Part shown: positions 5,893 through 10,897 of the stretch, one piece after another
How the letters are laid out: each line of letters begins with the position of its first letter
Position numbering within the stretch: the first letter of the stretch is position 1
Assembly (NCBI GenBank): GCA_030038955.1
Contig: JASHQV010000325.1
Span: 1 to 10,897, forward strand
DNA length: 10,897 nt
Reading direction: 5' to 3'
Source of the DNA: Solirubrobacteraceae bacterium
Lineage (GTDB): Bacteria > Actinomycetota > Thermoleophilia > Solirubrobacterales > Solirubrobacteraceae
Position numbers and translations under genes: made by a program
The notes under the pieces: generated by a model
What the model was told of the DNA's origin: nothing
The model's database searches: none
The model's input: the letters and a program-made list of their open reading frames with translations, nothing else

Positions 5893-8839
5893 ACAGGGCG
5901 TCGCGGATCTCGCTCCAAAGGCTCCGCAGGCGCCCGACGACGCGCTCATCGAAGACCAGTGGCGGGCGATCCTCGCGGGGAGGATGGTCGAGCTCGGCCG
6001 CTGCATCCACCAGCTGCGTGGCGCCGAGGATGTGTCCGGCGTTGCGGATCCGGTGGGCGGCGGCGGCGATCCGAGCCTGATCGGCCAGCTCGATCCCGGC
6101 CGTCAGCTCGGCGAGGTCCTGGCCCATCTTCTGGACCAGCTCGTCGATCACAGGCGACAGCTGCTCGCCTGGGTACAGGCGGCTGAGCTGCTCCAGCTCG
6201 GCCCTGCCGATCACGGCTCGGCCGGCAGCCGCATCCACGGTTAGGCCGCCACCAACGCCCGCGGCTGCATCGCCACCCATACCCGCGACCACATCGCCAC
6301 CCACGCCCGCCGCCGCATCGGCGGCCGCGCCGCGATTCCCGTCGGCATCCGCAGCCCCTTCGACCTGCGCCTTCTGCCGGGTCCCGTCCGGCAACCACCG
6401 CTCGAGCACGCGGTCGAGCTCGTCCGCCAGGATCGGCTTGCCGAGGTAGCCGTCCATCCCGGCCTCGGCACACTGTTCCCAGGTCTCGCTCATCGCGCTG
6501 GCGGTCATTGCGACGACCGGCACGGGCCGCAGCTCCGCTCGCGCCCGGGCGCCGAGACGGCGCAGCTCGCGGGTCGTCTCGTAGCCGTCGCGCACCGGCA
6601 TCTGGCAATCCATGAGCACCAGGTCGTATGGTCCCGCAGCGAGCATCTGCAGCGCCGCGTCGCCGTTCAGTGCGCGTTCCGCCGTGTGTCCGCGCCCGCT
6701 CAGCATCCGCTCGATCAGCATCCAGTTGACGTCGTGGTCCTCGACCACGAGGATCCGCGCTCCCCCCGCTCTTCGTTCGGTCAGCTCCCGCTCAGCGGCT
6801 CGCCGCTCGCCGCTCCTCCGCTCGCCGACCCGCCGCTCGACGACCGTCCCCCCCAGCGCCGTCGTGATCGCGGCCAGCAGCCGCGCCCGCCCGACCGGCT
6901 TGGTCAGCCGCTGCACGATGCCGAGGCTGGCGTCGTCCGATCGCGCGCCAGCCGAGGAGCTGAGCACGATCAGTCGCGTGCCGTCGAGCTCGGGAGCCCG
7001 GCTGATCTGGCGGGCGAGGTCGAGCCCGCTCTCTCCCTCAACTCCCCTCTCTCTCTCAATCCCCGTCTCCCCCTCGAGCCCCGTCTCCCCCTCGAGGTTG
7101 AGATCGAGCAACGCGATCTGGAAGGGATCCCCGGCACGGGCGGCGTCGCGCAGCGCCGCCACGGCGTCGTCGACGTTGACTGTAGCCAGCGCCCGCATCC
7201 CCCACGAACTGACGTACGCCTGGAAGGCGCGACGGCTGGTCTCGTGGTCATCCACGACCAGCACGCGCACGCCGCTCAGCTCGGCGGCGGGGACCGGGGC
7301 CGGGGGCGGCGCCTGGGCGGGCTGGAAGGGGATCTCGAAGCTGAACGTGCTTCCCTCCCCGAGCGCACTCTCGCCGCTGATCGTGCCATGCATCAGCTGG
7401 ACGAGCTCGCGCGAGATCGCGAGTCCTAAGCCGGTGCCCCCGAACTTCCGCGTCGTCCCCACCTCGGCTTGCGTGAATGGCTCGAACAGCTGCCCCACAC
7501 GTTGGGGATCGATGCCGATCCCGGTGTCGCGCACCTCGAAGCGGACGGCGATCGCATCGACGATCGTCGCGCCCACGGTAACCTCCACGGTCACCTCGCC
7601 GGCGGGGGTGAACTTGATCGCGTTGGAGACGAGGTTCTGGAGGACCTGGCAGACCCGTGTGCGGTCGCCGCACACCGCGGCAGGCACGTCGTCGTGAATG
7701 AAGCTCTGTAGCTCCAAGCGCTTGCTTCTGGCCGCCGCAGCCATCAGCTCGCACACTGACTCGACCGCCTGGCTCAGATCGAAGTCGATCCACTCGAGCT
7801 CCAGCCGCCCCGCCTCGATCTTGGCGATGTCCAGCACGTCCCCCACGACCTGCATGAGCGCGTCGCTGGAGGACAGCGCGACATCCACGTACTTCTGCTG
7901 CTCCTCGTCCAGCTCGGTCTCGGACAGCAGCGACAGCATCCCGATCAGCCCGTTCAGCGGGGTCCTCACTTCGTGGCTCATGTTGGCCACGAAGTTGGAC
8001 TTCATCGCCGAGGCCTCCTCCGCCACGGCGAGCGCCTGGCCGAGCCGCTTCTGAGTGCTGGCCAGCTCACTGGTGCGCGCTTCCGTGGACCGCGCCATCT
8101 GGTTGAACGAGCTTGCGAGCAGCGCCACCTCCCCGCGCCCTCCGGCGGGCACGCGGGCGTCCAGCTCGCCGCGAGCCATCGCCGCCGCTGCAGCCGCCAC
8201 CCTCCGGATCGGGCGGAGGATCCCACGCAGCAGGAACGTGCTGATCCAGAAGTCGAGCGTCAGCAACAGGATCAGGCCGGCGGCGGCAGCGCCGACGGCC
8301 AGCCCGACCACGCCAATCAGGCTCGAGCGCTGGCGACGGCGAATCGCCAGCGCGGTCGACTCGAGCTGCGACAGCCGCGCGCTGACCCTGCCCGCGATCG
8401 CGTTGCCTCGCTCCAGCAGGGTCACCGTCTCACGACGCGGCAGGTGACCCGTGAGCAGCATGATCGGCGCCGAGAAGCCGGACGTGTAGGCACTCAGCTC
8501 GCCCGTGACCTGCCGCACCGTGGCGGCCTCGGCGTGGTTGTCCGTCGCTCGCCGCAGCGTCGTCAGCTCGCTGTTCAGCGTGGCCCGAGTCGTGGCGAGG
8601 GTGAACAGGTATGAGGACTGCTGAACCAGCAGGTATCCGCGCAGCGCCGCCTGCATGCTCGCGGTGGTTCGATCGACCGCGGCCGCGTCGAGCGCCAGGT
8701 TGGCGGCGCTGTGCGTGCGATCGACGTCGGCTTGCAGTCGCAGAATCGACAGCAGCAGGACCACGAACACCGCTGCCAGCAGCACGGTTCGCACCACGTA
8801 CAGGCCGATCACCGGCCTCGTGAGAGTGTCTGTCTGCAC
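5858..8839 (-). CDS. membrane-bound hybrid histidine kinase (CHASE3-like, HAMP, HisKA, HATPase, REC, REC, HPt)
   Basis: This is a complete multistep phosphorelay kinase of 993 residues with BarA-like architecture. TM1 is at about 13-33. An extracytoplasmic helical sensor (about 34-172) contains ALRGYLLVQQSSYL, typical of CHASE3. TM2 is at about 174-195 and HAMP at about 199-252. HisKA has phospho-accepting H289 in NMSHEVRTPLNGLIGM. The ATPase has the N box QNLVSNAIKF (401-410), G1 DTGIGI (438-443), F box LFEPF and G2 GGTGLGL. REC1 (about 524-662) has D530-D531, D579 and K647, and carries a hexapeptide repeat insertion after D579. REC2 (about 694-815) has E700-D701, D744, T779 and K801. HPt (about 875-985) has H929 in AHRIRNAG. 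GTG at 8837-8839 lies 8 nt after the thpR stop, suggesting coupling. The signal and the final response regulator are unknown; no DNA-binding regulator lies in the window. Confidence 0.96.
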   Translation of the reverse strand: MQTDTLTRPVIGLYVVRTVLLAAVFVVLLLSILRLQADVDRTHSAANLALDAAAVDRTTASMQAALRGYLLVQQSSYLFTLATTRATLNSELTTLRRATDNHAEAATVRQVTGELSAYTSGFSAPIMLLTGHLPRRETVTLLERGNAIAGRVSARLSQLESTALAIRRRQRSSLIGVVGLAVGAAAAGLILLLTLDFWISTFLLRGILRPIRRVAAAAAAMARGELDARVPAGGRGEVALLASSFNQMARSTEARTSELASTQKRLGQALAVAEEASAMKSNFVANMSHEVRTPLNGLIGMLSLLSETELDEEQQKYVDVALSSSDALMQVVGDVLDIAKIEAGRLELEWIDFDLSQAVESVCELMAAAARSKRLELQSFIHDDVPAAVCGDRTRVCQVLQNLVSNAIKFTPAGEVTVEVTVGATIVDAIAVRFEVRDTGIGIDPQRVGQLFEPFTQAEVGTTRKFGGTGLGLAISRELVQLMHGTISGESALGEGSTFSFEIPFQPAQAPPPAPVPAAELSGVRVLVVDDHETSRRAFQAYVSSWGMRALATVNVDDAVAALRDAARAGDPFQIALLDLNLEGETGLEGETGIERERGVEGESGLDLARQISRAPELDGTRLIVLSSSAGARSDDASLGIVQRLTKPVGRARLLAAITTALGGTVVERRVGERRSGERRAAERELTERRAGGARILVVEDHDVNWMLIERMLSGRGHTAERALNGDAALQMLAAGPYDLVLMDCQMPVRDGYETTRELRRLGARARAELRPVPVVAMTASAMSETWEQCAEAGMDGYLGKPILADELDRVLERWLPDGTRQKAQVEGAADADGNRGAAADAAAGVGGDVVAGMGGDAAAGVGGGLTVDAAAGRAVIGRAELEQLSRLYPGEQLSPVIDELVQKMGQDLAELTAGIELADQARIAAAAHRIRNAGHILGATQLVDAAAELDHPPREDRPPLVFDERVVGRLRSLWSEIRDALSELPRSRWSRP
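6230..6331 (-). repeat. Gly/Ala/Asp-rich repetitive linker between REC2 and HPt of the kinase
   Basis: Residues about 837-870 contain GVGGDVVAGMGGDAAAGVGG, a degenerate repeat of GVGGD/AAAG units. It is a flexible tether that would let the HPt domain reach either receiver. The DNA repeats are imperfect. Confidence 0.6.
6770..6841 (-). repeat. ERR-repeat linker between the two receiver domains
   Basis: Residues 667-690 read VERRVGERRSGERR, then AAERELTERR: degenerate ERR(x)G units joining REC1 and REC2. It is highly charged and probably a helical or extended spacer. Confidence 0.6.
7025..7096 (-). repeat. four 18-bp tandem units in the REC1 active-site loop
   Basis: Residues 582-605 are four hexapeptides, LEGETG, LEGETG, IERERG and VEGESG, encoded by 18-bp units. 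Units 1 and 2 are identical in DNA (CTCGAGGGGGAGACGGGG); units 3 and 4 have diverged. The block starts three residues after phospho-acceptor D579, where receivers normally have only a short loop before helix 3. Confidence 0.9.
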
Positions 8840-8847
8840 CGCCGAGA

Positions 8848-9429
8848 TTATCTCCGAGCGAGCTCCACCTGGTGCAACGCTTCATACCGAGCCGGCCCGC
8901 GGCCGAGATGCGAGCGGTACAGGATCACGCGCCGGGCGTCGAACGGTCGCTGTGGCGGCGGCTCAGGCAGATGCGTCGCCGCGGGCCGAGGCGTGCCCGC
9001 AACCGCAGCCCGGCGCAGCCGCGCGACGCTCACGTGCGCGAGGAACGGGCGCCGCTCGGGCACGATCAGCCCGGCGGCCACCAGCGCGCCGCGCAGCTCG
9101 GTCTGGAGGATCACGAGCTCGCCGATCCGATCGACCAGCGAGATCGCGAGGACCCGCGGGCCCCGTGGCGGAAGCCACAGCGCCTCTCCAAGCGACAGCT
9201 GCCGTACAGGCAGGCGGCGCACGCGGTCGCAGGCGCGCGCCACGTCCTCCACTTGACTAAGAGGGCGCGACCCGAGGAAGCACAGGGTCGCGTGCAGCGC
9301 CTCCGGCGCCACCGCGCGGAGCCCCAGCCGCGTGTCGTCGTGCAGCGTCGCCTGCCATCTGGCCAACGCTCCCCGCACCTCGGCCGGCAGCTCGAGGGCG
9401 ACGAACAGTCGCAGCGCGACCGCCGCCAA
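8848..9429 (-). CDS. thpR: RNA 2',3'-cyclic phosphodiesterase (2'-5' RNA ligase family, LigT)
   Basis: ThpR is a cytoplasmic 2H phosphoesterase that hydrolyses RNA 2',3'-cyclic phosphates to 2'-phosphates and can join 2'-5' RNA ends in reverse. The 193-residue protein has the family opening LRLFVALELP and both catalytic H-x-T/S-x motifs, HATL (46-49) and HVSV (132-135), at the usual spacing; the latter follows the conserved RRPFLAHVSVARL. The TTG start (9427-9429) lies 3 nt after the cinA stop and 4 residues before the conserved RLFVAL. No strong Shine-Dalgarno is seen, so reinitiation after cinA is likely. The order cinA-ligT-recA is the Deinococcus arrangement; here the kinase separates thpR from recA. 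The C-terminus (about 140-193) is typical, with a Pro-rich loop. Confidence 0.95.
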   Translation of the reverse strand: MAAVALRLFVALELPAEVRGALARWQATLHDDTRLGLRAVAPEALHATLCFLGSRPLSQVEDVARACDRVRRLPVRQLSLGEALWLPPRGPRVLAISLVDRIGELVILQTELRGALVAAGLIVPERRPFLAHVSVARLRRAAVAGTPRPAATHLPEPPPQRPFDARRVILYRSHLGRGPARYEALHQVELARR

Positions 9430-9432
9430 GGC

Positions 9433-10791
9433 TCAGTCGCGCTCGCCGCGCAGCGCCCGCGCCACCAGGTGCAACGCCACCGTCGTCGAGCGGTCGCGGA
9501 CGTCGGCGCGATCGCCCGGCAGCTTGGCGCTGCGGGTGAGGTAGCCCTGTCCGGGTCCGGCGACCGAGAAGCATACGAGGCCGACGGGCTTCTCCTCGCT
9601 GCCGCCGCCGGGGCCGGCGATCCCTGTGATGCCGACGCCGACGGACGCGCTGAAGCGCTCCCTGGCGCCACTGGCGAGCGCCGCCGCCACCTCCCCCGAG
9701 ACCGCGCCGTGGCGCTCGATCAGCACCGGTTCGACGCCGACCAGCGCGGTCTTCGCCTCGTTGCTGTAGGCGACGATGCCGCCGGCGAAGTACGCCGACG
9801 ATCCCGGCAGCTCGGTCAGGCGGGCCGCCATCAGCCCGCCCGTGCACGACTCGGCCACGGCGATCATCATGCCGCGCAGCAGCTCCGCCACCTGTTGATC
9901 GATCGTCGACCCATCGCGCGAGAACAGGTTGCCGGCGTGGCGCTGGCCGATGAACTCGATCAGCGCCTCGTAGCGCTCGGCGATCGCCGGGTCGAAGCGG
10001 GTTGCGATCTCGATCTCGCCACGCCGCAGGCAGGTGGTGATCTCGAGCCCGTCCAGCGCGACCCCTGCCTGTGGGGCCGCGCGCAGAGTGGCGGCGATCT
10101 CCGACTCCGGGATCCCGAACAGGCGCACGATCCGCTGCCGGTACTCGGGCGCGCCGGCGATCGCGCGCCGGAACGCGTCCGTCTCGACGGCCGCCGGCCA
10201 CATCTCCTGCAGCTCTCGCGGCGGTCCGGGCAGCACGACCACGGTCGGCCCGGCGGCGTCCCCCGCGCCGGCAGCCGCCGTGTCCGCGCGACCCGATCGG
10301 GCCCTCTCGCCGGTGCCATCTGCAGCAGCCGGCTCCACCACCAACCCCGGCGCCGTGCCCACCGGCTCGAGCACGGTCGCCCCCTGCGGGATCACCGCCT
10401 GCTTGCGGTTGGACGCCCGCACCGCCTCGGGGTCGACGCCGTGCCAGCGTGCCATCAGCGGCTTCAGGATCTCGGCGATCCGCTGCTCCAGCTGCACGTC
10501 GAGCACCATCTCCCTCCCCGCGAAGCGCCCGACGACCTCGGCGGTGAGGTCGTCGGCGGTCGGTCCGAGACCGCCACTGGTGACGACCAGCGCGAGCTCG
10601 TCCGCGGCCATCCGCTCGAGCGCATGCAGCAGCTCCCCGGGCCGGTCGCCGACCACCTCGATCACCACGACGTCGACTCCCAGTGCCGCCAGCTGCTGCG
10701 ATAGCCAGGGACCGTTGCGGTCGGAGATGATCCCGGTCAGCACCTCCGTGCCGGTCACGAGGATCCCCGCTCGGGGACGGGAGCTGCTCAT
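9433..10791 (-). CDS. cinA: CinA family protein: COG1058 domain fused to NMN deamidase (PncC) domain
   Basis: CinA couples an N-terminal MoeA/MogA-like (COG1058) domain, reported as an ADP-ribose pyrophosphatase in some members, to a C-terminal nicotinamide-mononucleotide deamidase that recycles NMN from NAD-consuming reactions such as DNA ligation. It is not proven to act in competence in this organism. The 452-residue protein shows GTEVLTG (14-20), TSGGLGPTADDLT (71-83) and LPGPPRELQEM (187-197). The PncC domain has AESCTGG (313-319), YSNEAK with K347, GITGIAGPGGG (387-397) and KPVGLV. An Ala/Gly-rich insertion of about 25 residues (154-181) separates GTAPGL from VVVLPGPP. ATG at 10789-10791 overlaps the upstream stop as ATGA, so translation is probably coupled; no separate Shine-Dalgarno stands out. 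Confidence 0.97.
   Translation of the reverse strand: MSSSRPRAGILVTGTEVLTGIISDRNGPWLSQQLAALGVDVVVIEVVGDRPGELLHALERMAADELALVVTSGGLGPTADDLTAEVVGRFAGREMVLDVQLEQRIAEILKPLMARWHGVDPEAVRASNRKQAVIPQGATVLEPVGTAPGLVVEPAAADGTGERARSGRADTAAAGAGDAAGPTVVVLPGPPRELQEMWPAAVETDAFRRAIAGAPEYRQRIVRLFGIPESEIAATLRAAPQAGVALDGLEITTCLRRGEIEIATRFDPAIAERYEALIEFIGQRHAGNLFSRDGSTIDQQVAELLRGMMIAVAESCTGGLMAARLTELPGSSAYFAGGIVAYSNEAKTALVGVEPVLIERHGAVSGEVAAALASGARERFSASVGVGITGIAGPGGGSEEKPVGLVCFSVAGPGQGYLTRSAKLPGDRADVRDRSTTVALHLVARALRGERD
10249..10332 (-). other. low-complexity insertion in CinA
   Basis: Residues 154-181 are rich in Ala, Gly, Asp and Arg (AAADGTGERARSGRAD and on) and sit between two motifs, GTAPGL and VVVLPGPP, that are normally separated by only a few residues. 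It probably forms an enlarged surface loop. Confidence 0.5.
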
Positions 10792-10897
10792 CCGGCGCAG
10801 GTGGGGGCCAGGCCGGCCGCGAGCACGCTGACGCCCGTGGGTGTCACCTTCAGCCCGGTCGGTAGCGTCGAGGTCGCGACCGTGTACGGCTTCCCGT
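10788..10897 (-). CDS. C-terminal end of an unidentified protein (runs off the window)
   Basis: An open minus-strand frame enters at the right edge and stops at TGA (10788-10790), overlapping the cinA ATG by 4 nt (ATGA), the classic sign of coupled operon genes. The 35 visible residues read GKPYTVATSTLPTGLKVTP, TGVSVLAAGLAPTCAG. The LPTGLKVTPTGVSV pattern resembles the C-terminus of DUF2993 (LmeA-like) secreted or lipoprotein families, but the piece is too short to be sure. GC-rich third positions support coding. It is probably the gene preceding cinA in the same transcript. Confidence 0.6.
   Translation of the reverse strand, partial: GKPYTVATSTLPTGLKVTPTGVSVLAAGLAPTCAG

Noticed and set aside
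5740..6006. Minus-strand 88-codon frame overlapping the kinase end
   Set aside because: It is out of frame with the HPt domain and shows no protein-like features.
8844..8854. Palindrome GAGATTATCTC across the thpR stop
   Set aside because: It is only 5 bp per arm with a 1-nt centre, overlaps coding sequence and cannot form an RNA hairpin; probably chance.
8872..10704. 610-codon plus-strand open frame opposite cinA and thpR
   Set aside because: It is the antisense shadow of two well-recognised genes; the translation is Arg/Gln/His-rich with no domain, a common artefact at high GC.

Overview
The window is GC-rich core chromosome of an actinobacterium, most likely from class Thermoleophilia (Solirubrobacterales or a relative). 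This placement is inferred from gene content and order. RNase Y sits beside a cinA-thpR(ligT)-recA-recX block, whereas typical Actinomycetia rely on RNase E/G and lack RNase Y. There is GC-rich third-position codon use, and starts are often GTG, TTG and probably CTG. No rRNA, tRNA, insertion sequence, phage gene or CRISPR array was seen.

Layout, right to left along the minus strand: the C-terminal end of an unidentified protein (10788-10897) overlaps the start of cinA by ATGA. cinA (9433-10791) is followed after 3 nt by the RNA 2',3'-cyclic phosphodiesterase thpR (8848-9429). After 8 nt comes a 993-residue membrane hybrid histidine kinase (5858-8839) with CHASE3-like sensor, HAMP, HisKA, HATPase, two receiver domains and HPt. 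A 205-nt gap holding a perfect inverted repeat leads to recA (4501-5652). recX (4044-4508) overlaps the recA end by 8 nt and seems to start at CTG behind a strong Shine-Dalgarno sequence. Further left are rny (1240-2643) and the 5' end of miaB (1-233, cut by the window edge).

Two genes run on the plus strand. One encodes a secreted, glycine-rich, two-domain helical protein (3091-3978) lying between recX and rny. The other is an uncharacterised ORF (about 351-1136) between rny and miaB whose 5' end is unclear and which may be an eroded remnant. Both interrupt what would otherwise be a co-directional housekeeping cluster. The two convergent junctions, and the end of the kinase gene, carry GC-rich hairpins without U-tracts.

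Functionally the minus-strand genes cover nucleotide salvage and repair (CinA), RNA end processing (ThpR), recombination and its control (RecA, RecX), mRNA decay (RNase Y) and tRNA modification (MiaB). The cinA-ligT-recA order is the one known from Deinococcus; here the hybrid kinase is inserted between thpR and recA. I do not see a clearly new biological system. The most unusual points are the kinase insertion, a four-copy hexapeptide expansion right after the receiver phospho-acceptor Asp, the CTG start of recX, and the inverted repeat in the recA leader.
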